Source of the DNA: Salinibacterium sp. dk2585
Lineage (GTDB): Bacteria > Actinomycetota > Actinomycetes > Actinomycetales > Microbacteriaceae
Assembly: GCF_008001035.1 (NCBI RefSeq)
Contig: NZ_CP042856.1
Span: 248,001 to 312,000, forward strand
Length of the DNA stretch: 64,000 nt
Direction: 5' to 3'
The notes below the pieces were generated by a model. The model made no database searches, was not told the origin of the DNA, and worked only from the letters and a program-made list of their open reading frames with translations. This document shows, in pieces, positions 51,140-59,145 of this stretch. Made by a program: the position numbers and the translations under genes. Position 1 is the first letter of the stretch. Every line of letters starts with the position of its first letter.

Positions 51140-51913
51140 ATGTCCGACAGCGACGCCCGCGATGACCCCAAACGCAGCGTCGTGGGCCGAGCCCTCGAGA
51201 TCCTCGACTGCTTCGCCGGCGGCACCGAGATGAGCGTGGCCGGCATCTGCGAACGTACGGGCCTCCCGCCCGCGACGGTGCACCGGATGCTCGCTGCCCT
51301 CGTCGAATGGGAGGGCGTCGAACGCGTCGGCCGCGGCCGCTATCGACTGGGTACTCGCATCTGGCGCCTCGGCGTCGGAGCACCCCAGGTGCGCCGCCTG
51401 CGCGAACTCGCCCAGCCCTACCTCGTCGACCTCCATGTCGTGACCCGCGGCACCGTGTACCTGGGGGTGCGCGACGGTGGCGACGCCGTGTTCGCCGACC
51501 GCATCACCCGCGTGAAGCCGACGGCCAAGTCGGTGCGAGCCACACGGCGGATGCCCCTCCACAGCACGGGCTGCGGTCGCGTGCTCCTTGCCTACAGTGA
51601 CGACGCCTGGGACAGGTTGCAGGAGGATGCCGAGCATTCCGAGGCGGTCGCCGGGGTCGTGCCGGCGCTGCGGCGCGAGGTCGCCGAGATTAGGCTTGCG
51701 GGCCACGGGATCACGCAGAACGACGGTCTCCCCGGCCGCACGACGGTCGCGGCCCCCGTGTTCTGGGATGGCGGCGCCATCGTCGCGAGCGTCGCGGTCT
51801 CATTCCCAGAGACTCGCATCCCCGACCCCCGCTCGATTGTGCCACGGGTGCTGGCGACCGCTCGCGCCATCAGCACCGACCTCTCCCGTCGCTCGGGACC
51901 CGGGCTGCACTGA
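51140..51913 (+). CDS. IclR-family transcriptional regulator of the gentisate operon
   Basis: The N-terminal winged helix (RALEILDCFAGGTEMSVAGICERTGLPPATVHRMLAALVEWEGVERVG) precedes the IclR effector domain (GTVYLGVRDGGDAVFADRI, LHSTGCGRVLLAY, GHGITQNDGLPGRTTVAAPVF). 257 aa, normal length. Divergent from gentisate dioxygenase across a 140-bp gap with a palindromic site; IclR proteins in this position usually sense the aromatic substrate. Converges on the LysR gene with a 4-bp gap. Confidence 0.92.
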   Translation: MSDSDARDDPKRSVVGRALEILDCFAGGTEMSVAGICERTGLPPATVHRMLAALVEWEGVERVGRGRYRLGTRIWRLGVGAPQVRRLRELAQPYLVDLHVVTRGTVYLGVRDGGDAVFADRITRVKPTAKSVRATRRMPLHSTGCGRVLLAYSDDAWDRLQEDAEHSEAVAGVVPALRREVAEIRLAGHGITQNDGLPGRTTVAAPVFWDGGAIVASVAVSFPETRIPDPRSIVPRVLATARAISTDLSRRSGPGLH

Positions 51914-51917
51914 ACCG

Positions 51918-52823
51918 TCAGTGCCGGTCGAGGTCCTGCAGCGTGTCGATGATGGTCGAACGCAGCCAGGCGCCCGCCGCAGATCGCACCGAGCGCCGCA
52001 GCATGTAGAGCGACACCTCGGCGAGTGCCGTCTCGAAGGGGAGGGTGAATGCCCTCGCGGTGCCGGTGGCCTCCAGCCGCTCCGCCGTCAGCTTGGGAGC
52101 GAAGCCGAGGTATTCGGTCTCGGCGATGATGCCGGGCAAGGCCATGAAGTTGGGCACGGCGATCGCGACATCCAGTTCACGCCCCAGGGTCGAGAGGTGA
52201 TCGGGCACGACCGTGTGGCCGGCCTCTCGGCTGATGGAGACGTGGCGCTCAGCGAGGTACTCCTCGAGGGTCGGAGCGTCGCCGATGCGCGGATGTGACG
52301 GGGCGCGCACCCCGGCATAGCGCTGCATGAAGAGGATGTCTCGGGTCAGGTCTTTCGACGGGATCTGCGGGGTGCAGATGACGGCGTCGATTCGGCCGGC
52401 GATAAGGTCGTCGGCGGCGCTCGAGAGGTGGAGCGGTTCGATGTGCAGTGAGACTCGGGGCGCCTCGGCGGCGATCGCCTGGATGAGCCGCGGCACGAGG
52501 CCGATCAGGCCGATGTCGGTCGTGACGAGTGTGAAGGTGCGGGTGGATGCCGCGGGGTCGAACTCGAGCGGCTGTGCGAGCACCGAGTCGAGTCGGCCGA
52601 GCGCCTCGACGAGTTCGGGGTAGAGCGACTCGGCGAGTGTCGTGGGTTCCATCCGGCCGTTGCGCTTGTGGAAGAGCGGGTCGTCGAAGAGGCGCCGGAG
52701 CTTTCCCAGGTTGTAACTGATGGCCGGCTGCGAGACATGCAATTGCTCGGCGGCGATGCCGACGCTCATGGTCTCGAACACGGTGACGAAGGATCGCACC
52801 ATCGCGATGTCGTAGCTACTCAT
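51918..52823 (-). CDS. LysR-family regulator divergent from the SDR-aldehyde dehydrogenase operon
   Basis: The DNA-binding domain is YDIAMVRSFVTVFETMSVGIAAEQLHVSQPAISYNLGKLRRLFDDPLFHKRNGRMEPT, followed by the effector domain with PRLIQAIAAEAPRVSLHIEPL and HPRIGDAPTLEEYLAERHVSI. It is clearly paralogous to the LysR at 60179-61069: same opening (YDI-M-R-FV), the same PRxGxxPTLxEYxAExHV segment. It shares an AT-rich 137-bp promoter region with the SDR gene and probably activates it. Confidence 0.93.
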   Translation of the reverse strand: MSSYDIAMVRSFVTVFETMSVGIAAEQLHVSQPAISYNLGKLRRLFDDPLFHKRNGRMEPTTLAESLYPELVEALGRLDSVLAQPLEFDPAASTRTFTLVTTDIGLIGLVPRLIQAIAAEAPRVSLHIEPLHLSSAADDLIAGRIDAVICTPQIPSKDLTRDILFMQRYAGVRAPSHPRIGDAPTLEEYLAERHVSISREAGHTVVPDHLSTLGRELDVAIAVPNFMALPGIIAETEYLGFAPKLTAERLEATGTARAFTLPFETALAEVSLYMLRRSVRSAAGAWLRSTIIDTLQDLDRH

Positions 52824-52856
52824 TCGGCCAGCATAAACAATATTGAAACTCTAAGT

Positions 52857-52897
52857 GAAGACTGTTTATTGGATTTATTTTCTCCCGCCTGCTTTTC
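52857..52897 (+). promoter_or_regulatory. Promoter element shared with the binding-protein gene at 59146-60057 (copy 1)
   Basis: These 41 bp, AT-rich within a GC-rich genome, match 60114-60155 (minus strand) at 35 of 42 aligned positions with one gap; the core ATTGGATTTAT is identical. It ends 63 bp before ATG 52961. It probably contains a promoter and a LysR site. Confidence 0.6.
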
Positions 52898-52960
52898 TGG
52901 TGGAAGCCCGCTCGGAGCGCTGGGAGAGCGCAGCGGGACCCTCGAAAGCAACGGAGCAAA

Positions 52961-53716
52961 ATGAGAATCGACTTCACCGGAAAGATCGTCGTCGTCACGG
53001 GAGGGGCCGGCGGCTTCGGGTCCGCAACCGCCCGCACGTTCGCCGGAGCAGGCGCCCGCGTAGTCGTCTCGGACATCAACCTCGAGAAGGCGCAGGCCGT
53101 CGCATCCGAGCTCGAAGGCGCCATCGCGGTGCGCACCGACGTCACGTCGCCCGAGTCGATCACGGAACTCTTCGAGACCGTGCGCAGTGAGTTCGGCGGC
53201 CTCGACATTCTCGTCAACAACGCGGGCGCCCCGACGCCCAAGCGCGACCTCGTCGACACCTCGCTCGACGACATCAACTGGCTCATCAACATCAACTACC
53301 GCAGCACCGTGCTCGCCTCACAGGCAGCGCTTCCGCTCATGAAGGGTCGCGAGGGCGCCAACATCGTCAACGTCGCCTCCATCTCGGCGCGGCGCCCGCG
53401 GCCGGGCGGCACCGTCTACAACTCGACCAAGGCCGGCGTCGAATCGTTCACGCTCGCGCTCGCCGCCGAGGTCGCCCCCGAGGTCCGCGTCAACAGCGTC
53501 AGCCCCGTCATCTCCGAGACCGGCTTCCTCACGAGCATCTACGGGCACAACGAGCTGAGCGACGCCGACCGCCAGCGTCTCGTGACGGGCATCCCCCTCG
53601 GCCGCACCGCAGACACGCAGGATGTCGCGAACACGATCGCCTTCCTCGCCTCCGACCTCGGCAACTTCCACACGGGCGTCAACCTGCAGGTCGACGGCGG
53701 CCGGAGCATCAACTGA
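52961..53716 (+). CDS. Short-chain dehydrogenase/reductase (SDR)
   Basis: NAD(P)-binding TGGAGGFGSATARTF near the N-terminus, NNAG motif (ILVNNAGAP), the catalytic Ser in NVASISA and YNSTK with catalytic Tyr and Lys. 251 aa, classical SDR. The C-terminal FHTGVNLQVDGGRSIN is typical. First gene of SDR-aldehyde dehydrogenase-transporter operon; its stop overlaps the next ATG (TGATG). With benzoylformate decarboxylase in the same regulon, oxidation of a 2-hydroxy acid such as mandelate, or of an aryl alcohol, is plausible but unproven. Confidence 0.9.
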   Translation: MRIDFTGKIVVVTGGAGGFGSATARTFAGAGARVVVSDINLEKAQAVASELEGAIAVRTDVTSPESITELFETVRSEFGGLDILVNNAGAPTPKRDLVDTSLDDINWLININYRSTVLASQAALPLMKGREGANIVNVASISARRPRPGGTVYNSTKAGVESFTLALAAEVAPEVRVNSVSPVISETGFLTSIYGHNELSDADRQRLVTGIPLGRTADTQDVANTIAFLASDLGNFHTGVNLQVDGGRSIN

Positions 53717-55146
53717 TGAAGACCGCAGAGCTCCTCGGCGAGTACGGCCACTGGATCGACGGCCAGAGCGTGCCGGGCGGCGACGAGCGCCTCGAGTCGA
53801 CCAGTCCCGTCACGGGGGAGCCCGTGGCATCCATCGCCCTCGGCGGCAGGGATGAAGTGGATGCGGCGGTGCAGGCTGCGCACCGCGCCGGTCCCGCCTG
53901 GGCCGCACTCAAGCCCATCGAGCGCGGGCGCCTGATGCTCGCCCTCGCCGCGAGGATCGTCGAGGAGCGCGAGCGCCTCGCGGAGCTCGAGGCCGGCGAG
54001 ACGGGACATCCCGCACACCGGGTGCCCAATGAGATCGCCAACTCGGCCGCGTACTTCGAGTTCTACGGCGGGCTCGTGAACTCGGTGCAGGGCGAGACGA
54101 TCGACCTCGGCCCGGGCTACCACTCGTTCACTCGGCGCGAGCCCTTCGGCGTGATCGGCGTCATCACCCCGTGGAATGTGCCGCTCGGCCAGGCCGCCCG
54201 CGCCGCAGCCCCGGCGCTCGCGGTCGGCAACACGGTCGTGATCAAGCCCTCCGAGTACACCTCGGCCACGACGGTCGAGCTCGCCCGCCTCGCGACCGAG
54301 GTCGGCATCCCCGACGGCGTCATCAACGTTGTCACGGGACTCGGCGACTCGGTCGGTGCCGCGCTTGTCGACCACCCGCTCGTGCGCAAGGTCTCGTTCA
54401 CCGGCTCGCTTCGCGCGGGACGCATCGTGGGCCGTGCTGCGGCGGAGCGCATCCTGCCCCTGACGCTCGAGCTGGGCGGCAAGTCGGCCAATGTCGTCTT
54501 CGCGGATGCGAACCGCGAGTCCGCCGTCAAGGGGGCCGTCACGGCGTTCACCGCCAATGCCGGCCAGGCCTGCACAGCCGGCACTCGCCTGCTCGTGCAG
54601 CGCGAGATCCATGACGAGTTCGTCGCAGATCTCACCGAGGTGGTGAAGGCGCTCAACGAGAGTGGGGCGCTTGGACCCATGACGACGGCGGAGCAGTTCG
54701 CCAAAGTGCACGAGTACTTCGAGATCGCGAAGCAGGATGGCGCGGAGGCCGTCGTCGGCGGCGCCCCCACGAGTGCAGGCGGTTCCGAGGGCTTCTACGT
54801 GCCCGCAACCGTCTTCTGCGGCGTCGACAACACGATGCGGATCGCGCGCGAAGAGGTCTTCGGGCCCGTGCTGAGCGTCATCCCCTTCGACACGGAGGAG
54901 GAGGCGATCGCGATCGCGAACGACTCGGACTACGGCCTCGCGGCCGCCGTGTGGACGGCCGACATCTCGCGGGCCTTCCGCGTCTCGGCCGCGCTCGAAG
55001 CCGGGCAGGTCTACGTCAACACCTGGATGGGCTCGATCGTTGAAACCCCGTTTGGCGGTTACAAGATGAGCGGCTACGGCAAGGAGAAGGGCGTCGAAGC
55101 CCTTCAGCACTACACGCAGGTGAAGAGCATCACCTTCGGTCTCTGA
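53716..55146 (+). CDS. Aldehyde dehydrogenase
   Basis: The 476-aa protein has GVITPWNVPLGQAARAAAPALAVGNTVVIKPSE, LELGGKSANVVF (general-base Glu) and NAGQACTAGTRLLVQ (catalytic Cys), then EEVFGPVLSVIPF. It is a general NAD(P)-dependent aldehyde dehydrogenase. As benzoylformate decarboxylase at 61199 would release an aromatic aldehyde, this enzyme is the natural next step to the acid. It is not closely similar to the aldehyde dehydrogenase at 42489, so the two serve different branches. Confidence 0.92.
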   Translation: MKTAELLGEYGHWIDGQSVPGGDERLESTSPVTGEPVASIALGGRDEVDAAVQAAHRAGPAWAALKPIERGRLMLALAARIVEERERLAELEAGETGHPAHRVPNEIANSAAYFEFYGGLVNSVQGETIDLGPGYHSFTRREPFGVIGVITPWNVPLGQAARAAAPALAVGNTVVIKPSEYTSATTVELARLATEVGIPDGVINVVTGLGDSVGAALVDHPLVRKVSFTGSLRAGRIVGRAAAERILPLTLELGGKSANVVFADANRESAVKGAVTAFTANAGQACTAGTRLLVQREIHDEFVADLTEVVKALNESGALGPMTTAEQFAKVHEYFEIAKQDGAEAVVGGAPTSAGGSEGFYVPATVFCGVDNTMRIAREEVFGPVLSVIPFDTEEEAIAIANDSDYGLAAAVWTADISRAFRVSAALEAGQVYVNTWMGSIVETPFGGYKMSGYGKEKGVEALQHYTQVKSITFGL

Positions 55147-55181
55147 CCGATGCAACAATCGCTCGATGGTGAGGGAGAGAA

Positions 55182-56075
55182 ATGACCATGACTGACCCGG
55201 CGATGGCCGCGACGCCGCGGGCGGCGAATGATTCGCTGCCGGAGCGTCTGCCCATCAATGCGGTGCCCGTGCGGCACTGGAAACAGTGGATCGCAGCGGC
55301 AGTACTGATCGTGCTGCTCGCGGCGGCGCTGTTGAGCCTCGCCACGAATGACAACATCCACTACCCGACGATCGGCGAGTACCTCTTCAACCCGGCGATC
55401 CTCAAGGGCCTCGGTGTCACCTTCCAGCTGGCGATCATCGCCATGCTGGCGGGCATCGTGATCGGCATCCTGGTGGCGGTGGCGCGCATGTCGGCCAACC
55501 GCGTGCTCAACGCGGTTGCCGAGGGCTACATCTGGTTGTTCCGCGGGGTGCCGCTGCTCGTGCAGCTGCTGCTCTTCGGCAACTTCGCCCTGCTCGCGCC
55601 CGAACTGGGCATCGCGATCCCCTTCGCCGACACCATGCTGCTCGGCGTGGACACGAACAAGGTCATCACCCCCTTCATGGCGGCGATCCTGGCGCTCTCG
55701 CTCCACGAGGGTGCCTACATGGCCGAGGTCGTGCGCGGCGGAATCCTCGCCGTCGACAAGGGTCAGAGCGAGGCGGCCACGGCCGTCGGCATGACCCGCG
55801 GCCTGGCCATGCGCCGCATCGTGCTGCCGCAGGCGCTGCGTGTCATCATCCCGCCGACCGGCAACCAGTTCATTACGCTGCTCAAGGCGACCGCGCTCGT
55901 TGCGGTCATCGCAGGCCACGACCTCATGAGCACCGCGCAGAACATCTCGGCGCAGAACTACCGCACGATCGAACTGCTGCTGGTCGCCTCCGTCTGGTAC
56001 TTGGCGATCGTGTCCATCCTGAGCTTCCTGCAGCGGATGCTCGAGCGTCGCCTTTCACGAGGAGTTGAACGATGA
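55182..56075 (+). CDS. ABC transporter permease, polar amino-acid type (HisM/GlnP)
   Basis: The 297-aa membrane protein has a cytosolic N-terminus, a first span, the region ILKGLGVTFQLAIIAMLAGIVIGILVAVARMS and the EAA-type loop GQSEAATAVGMTRGLAMRRIVLPQALRVIIPPTGNQFI. It is the permease type used for polar amino acids and also some organic acids. RBS GAGGGAGAG precedes ATG 55182. A single permease would work as homodimer with the ATPase that overlaps its end (ATGA). The binding protein is likely the one at 59146-60057. Confidence 0.92.
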   Translation: MTMTDPAMAATPRAANDSLPERLPINAVPVRHWKQWIAAAVLIVLLAAALLSLATNDNIHYPTIGEYLFNPAILKGLGVTFQLAIIAMLAGIVIGILVAVARMSANRVLNAVAEGYIWLFRGVPLLVQLLLFGNFALLAPELGIAIPFADTMLLGVDTNKVITPFMAAILALSLHEGAYMAEVVRGGILAVDKGQSEAATAVGMTRGLAMRRIVLPQALRVIIPPTGNQFITLLKATALVAVIAGHDLMSTAQNISAQNYRTIELLLVASVWYLAIVSILSFLQRMLERRLSRGVER

Positions 56076-56887
56076 CCACGACCACTCCGACCGGGTCGAT
56101 CCTGTCGGTCGACCAGAACCCCGACGCGATGGTGTCGATCCGGCGCGTGCACAAGTCCTTCGGTGACAACGAGGTGCTCCGAGGCATCGACCTCGACGTG
56201 CAGCAGGGTGAGGTGCTCTGCCTTCTTGGGCCCTCTGGTTCCGGCAAGTCAACCCTCCTGCGCTGCATCAACACGCTCGAGACGATCGACGAGGGGCGCA
56301 TCTGGGTCGACGGCGACCTCATCGGCTACCACGAGCGCGCCGGTCGACTGCGTGCGCTCAACGCCAAGGAGATGGCGGCGCAGCGGCGGCACATCGGCAT
56401 GGTGTTCCAGCGCTTCAACCTCTTCGCGAACATGACGGCGGTCGAGAACGTCATGGAGGCACCCGTGCATGTCGCCGGCAGCAAGCGCGCCCAGGCGCGC
56501 GCGAAGGCACTCGAGCTGCTCGACCGCGTCGGGCTCTCGAGCCACGCGAACCACTACCCGGCGCAGCTGTCGGGTGGCCAGCAGCAGCGCGTCGCGATCG
56601 CGCGTGCGCTCGCGATGGAACCGCGCCTCATGCTCTTCGACGAGCCCACCTCGGCGCTCGACCCGGAGCTCGTGGGTGAGGTCCTCGAGGTCATGCGCGG
56701 GCTCGCCCAGTCGGGCATGACGATGATCGTCGTGACCCACGAGATCGCCTTCGCGCGTGACGTGGGCGACTCCCTCGTCTTCATGGCCGACGGCAAGGTC
56801 GTTGAGACGGGTCACCCGCGCGAGGTCATCGACAACCCCAAGACCGACCGCATGCGCCAGTTCCTGGCCGTGAGGAATGCCGTCTAG
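56072..56887 (+). CDS. ABC transporter ATP-binding protein, polar amino-acid type (GlnQ-like)
   Basis: Walker A GPSGSGKST, FQRFNLFANMTAVENV, signature LSGGQQQR, Walker B LMLFDEPTSALD and VTHEIAFARDVGD are exactly the GlnQ/HisP pattern. 271 aa with an N-terminal extension of about 25 residues before VSIRRVHKSFGDNEVLRGID. Ends the operon that starts at 52961. Confidence 0.95.
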   Translation: MTTTTPTGSILSVDQNPDAMVSIRRVHKSFGDNEVLRGIDLDVQQGEVLCLLGPSGSGKSTLLRCINTLETIDEGRIWVDGDLIGYHERAGRLRALNAKEMAAQRRHIGMVFQRFNLFANMTAVENVMEAPVHVAGSKRAQARAKALELLDRVGLSSHANHYPAQLSGGQQQRVAIARALAMEPRLMLFDEPTSALDPELVGEVLEVMRGLAQSGMTMIVVTHEIAFARDVGDSLVFMADGKVVETGHPREVIDNPKTDRMRQFLAVRNAV

Positions 56888-56950
56888 CATCTCGCGCATC
56901 CCAACCCGGGCATACCGCTCCTGCGATAAGCGACCGCGACCGTGTCCGCG

Positions 56951-57014
56951 GATGACTGGATTTCGGTCAGATGACTGCGCCGCGGCGCAATCATCTGACC
57001 GAAATCCGGTCATC
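56951..57014. repeat. 64-bp near-perfect palindrome, copy 1
   Basis: The two 32-base arms (56951-56982 and 56983-57014) are complementary at 30 of 32 positions, with CGCCG|CGGCG at the centre. It lies between the convergent ATPase gene and the endonuclease gene and includes the endonuclease stop codon. It can serve as a bidirectional terminator. A second copy is at 58092-58155. Confidence 0.9.
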
Positions 57015-57969
57015 GGGAGGCTCCAGGCGCCGGCACGAGCCCGTGGTGCGCGAGGAAGACGCGCAATCGCTGCCGGTCACGGATGACATCTTGCGGTGGG
57101 CGCGCGAATCTCTTGACGACGCGACGCATCCGGTCTTCTCGCCTCTTCTCGGCGAGAAGGATCTGCTCCGGGGTGCGGTTGAGCTGGTATTTGCGGCGCG
57201 CGCCGTATTTGATGTCCCCGTCGATTTCGACGATGAGGCCGAGGTGCTCCCAGTAGGCGTCTGCAAAGCCGATGAAGCCGTCCTCGTCGTGGAACGGCAC
57301 CTGAAGTTGCGGTGCGGGTACCCCGAGGATGTAGCACTGGCAGCGGAACAACGATTCCCGAGGTGAGCCACTGCGCCCGTCGGCGAATTCGAGCGCACGA
57401 CGCGCGCGAGCGCTGGCGAAGTGCGGCAGTCGCGCCTCGTGCAGGAGTAGGAGTTCCTCGCGCGTCGGCGGAACGACCCCCAGAGTGTGCAGGAAGTCGC
57501 CCTCCTCTGGCACGCGGATGCCGGCGTCGAGCATCGCGACCGCGCGAGCGAAGGCGGGTTGCGTCGCGACGTCGAGCAAGGTTCGCGGCAGCGACGTGAC
57601 TGCGACGCCGTCGATCTTGGTGGACGCGGGGTCGCTGTCGAAGCTGTGACACCGCAGGCCAGCCCGCGAGATGCCACCGGCGCGAGGTCCGATGAGTGTG
57701 TGCGCAACCGACGGCCAGTGGGTGAGGGAGGGCAATCGCCACAGCGCGGCTGCGGAGTCGTGGCTGAACTGCGTGCCTGGCGCCAGGCTGACAGCGGCCG
57801 CCCGCACCATCATGCGGTAGCGGTCGTCGGCTTCGAGATCGCGCCAGTCCCTCGCGGGGTAGTAGACGCCGGGGCGGATGCGATGCAGCTCTCCGCGCTG
57901 ACATTGCCGGCGCAGCTCGCGGTCGTTTCCGAGGATGAGGGTTTCGCGGGCGAGAAAGAGCGTCGGCAT
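57010..57969 (-). CDS. AbiEi-type antitoxin-like domain plus DUF559/Vsr-like endonuclease domain protein
   Basis: The 319-aa protein starts with a winged-helix-like segment (RELRRQCQRGELHRIRPGVYYPARDW) as in AbiEi-type proteins, and ends with SPRESLFRCQCYILGVPAPQLQVPF...FADAYWEHLGLIVEIDGDIKYG...LAEKRREDRMRR. The last part matches the DUF559/very-short-patch-repair-like nuclease pattern: Glu of RES, Asp of FADAYW and ExDG. ATG 57969 is the first good start. No cognate toxin gene (AbiEii) is adjacent. The function is unknown, with defence or mobile-DNA roles plausible. The gene is bracketed by two copies of a 64-bp palindrome. Confidence 0.7.
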   Translation of the reverse strand: MPTLFLARETLILGNDRELRRQCQRGELHRIRPGVYYPARDWRDLEADDRYRMMVRAAAVSLAPGTQFSHDSAAALWRLPSLTHWPSVAHTLIGPRAGGISRAGLRCHSFDSDPASTKIDGVAVTSLPRTLLDVATQPAFARAVAMLDAGIRVPEEGDFLHTLGVVPPTREELLLLHEARLPHFASARARRALEFADGRSGSPRESLFRCQCYILGVPAPQLQVPFHDEDGFIGFADAYWEHLGLIVEIDGDIKYGARRKYQLNRTPEQILLAEKRREDRMRRVVKRFARPPQDVIRDRQRLRVFLAHHGLVPAPGASR

Positions 57970-58091
57970 CCCACGACAGTGCCGGGAGTGCGGGGCACGC
58001 GGCGGTCCGGCGGCCGAGCTGTGGACCGCTGCGGCATCCGTAGCCCAGGGGAGGAGCGCTGGGGGCCCCGGCGCGCGGCGTGCCGGCGGCA

Positions 58092-58155
58092 GATGACTGG
58101 ATTTCGGGCAGATGACCGCGCCGCGGCGCAATTATCCGCCCGAAATCCAGTCATT
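58092..58155. repeat. 64-bp near-perfect palindrome, copy 2
   Basis: The arms 58092-58123 and 58124-58155 pair at 27 of 32 positions. About 57 of 64 bases equal copy 1. One difference is compensatory: GGTC in the left arm of copy 1 is GGGC here, and GACC in the right arm is GCCC, so pairing is kept. It lies upstream of the endonuclease gene. Confidence 0.9.
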
Positions 58156-58171
58156 CGCATGGGAGGGGGAT

Positions 58172-58227
58172 GGGTGGGGAGGAGCGGGTGGGGAGGAGCG
58201 GGTGGGGAGGAGCGGGTGGGGAGGAGT
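58172..58227 (+). repeat. G-rich minisatellite, four copies of a 14-bp unit
   Basis: GGGTGGGGAGGAGC is repeated four times without gaps; the last copy ends in T. The plus strand has many G-runs and could form a G-quadruplex. It starts 17 bp after palindrome copy 2 and ends 57 bp before the stop of the lactonase-like gene. Confidence 0.9.
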
Positions 58228-58284
58228 GGGCGTCGAGGGCGGCGGCCGGGTGGACGCGGCCGCCGCCGCCCAGCCATCCGGATG

Positions 58285-59067
58285 CTACGTGAGGCGCTGC
58301 AGCGCGCCGTAGCGCTCCCAGTCGCCCGGGTCGTGGGCGACCCAGAGTTCGGCGCCGTCCGCTTCGAGGGCGCCGAGCATCCGGAGCGACTCGACCGCGA
58401 GGCTCGGGTCGTCGTCGGTCGCGGCCGGCAGGAGCCGATCAATGCCCTCGCGCAGGTGTGCGGCATCCGCCGTCAGCACGATCGTGCGGGTGGGCAGCGC
58501 GACCTGCAGGCTCAGGTGGCCGGGAGTATGACCGGGGGTGTGCAGCACGATGATGCTGCCGTCGCCGAGGAGATCGTGGCGGGGGGTGTCGACCGTGGTC
58601 CAGTTGTAGCCGAGCGCGGGCTCGAGTTGCTCATGCCATTTGATGAAGTGCGCCCCGGCTGGCGACGGCGTTCGTGCCCAGTCCAGCTCGCCGGGGCCGA
58701 CGTAGAAGCGGGCGTGGGAGAAGCGGTGCAGGTCGCCCGCGTGGTCGGAGTGGCAGTGGGAGAGCACGACGTGCGCGATATCGCTGCACGAGTAGCCCAG
58801 CGCCGCCAGTTGCCGGTCGATGCGCTTCTCGGGCGTGAACCCGGAGGCGAGGTGCATGCGGCCGGCGAAGTAGCCGTCGGGGTCGTCGTAGGCGCGCGGC
58901 GACAGCCCGGTGTCGAAGAGCACGAGCCCCTCGCGGTGCTCGATGAGGAACGCCGGGAACGGGATGCTGCACTCGCCCGTTGCGCCGACGACCTGCTCGG
59001 CGGCGTCGACGGTGAGGCGACCGGAGTCGAGGGCGGTCAGAGAGAGAGCGGTCGAGTCGGCGTTCAT
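58285..59067 (-). CDS. Metallo-beta-lactamase-fold hydrolase, N-acyl homoserine lactonase-like
   Basis: The 260-aa protein has LSHCHSDHAGD (HxHxDH zinc motif) preceded by GLVLFDTGLSPRAYDDPDGYF and followed by HTPGHTPGHLSLQV and LTADAAH, the arrangement of the AttM/AhlD group of lactonases. Those open acyl-homoserine lactones, and related enzymes open other lactones. ATG 59067 with AGGAG upstream is preferred over a start 33 bp further out. In a catabolic regulon the substrate may be a pathway lactone instead of a signal molecule. Confidence 0.82.
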   Translation of the reverse strand: MNADSTALSLTALDSGRLTVDAAEQVVGATGECSIPFPAFLIEHREGLVLFDTGLSPRAYDDPDGYFAGRMHLASGFTPEKRIDRQLAALGYSCSDIAHVVLSHCHSDHAGDLHRFSHARFYVGPGELDWARTPSPAGAHFIKWHEQLEPALGYNWTTVDTPRHDLLGDGSIIVLHTPGHTPGHLSLQVALPTRTIVLTADAAHLREGIDRLLPAATDDDPSLAVESLRMLGALEADGAELWVAHDPGDWERYGALQRLT

Positions 59068-59101
59068 GGTGCTCCTGGAGGTCTCGTCAGGGAAGGCCAA
59101 A

Positions 59102-59129
59102 GGGCCGGGGCGCTCATGCGCCCCGGCCC
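59102..59129 (-). terminator. Terminator between binding-protein and lactonase-like genes
   Basis: GGGCCGGGGCGC and GCGCCCCGGCCC form a perfect 12-bp stem with a TCAT loop. It starts right after the binding-protein stop, so only part of the transcripts should reach the lactonase-like gene. Confidence 0.75.
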
Positions 59130-59145
59130 GGAGTAGGTGTTGTGC

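Larger units (their letters stand above)
57970..58284. other. Intergenic region with palindrome and G-rich tandem repeat
   Basis: The 315 bp between the two minus-strand genes contain no plausible gene. They hold a very GC-rich upstream part for the endonuclease gene, palindrome copy 2 and the 14-bp tandem repeat described separately. Confidence 0.7.

Noticed and set aside
56951-58155. Insertion sequence with terminal inverted repeats
   Set aside because: Each palindrome is internally symmetric, no transposase is encoded between them, and no target-site duplication was found around the pair.
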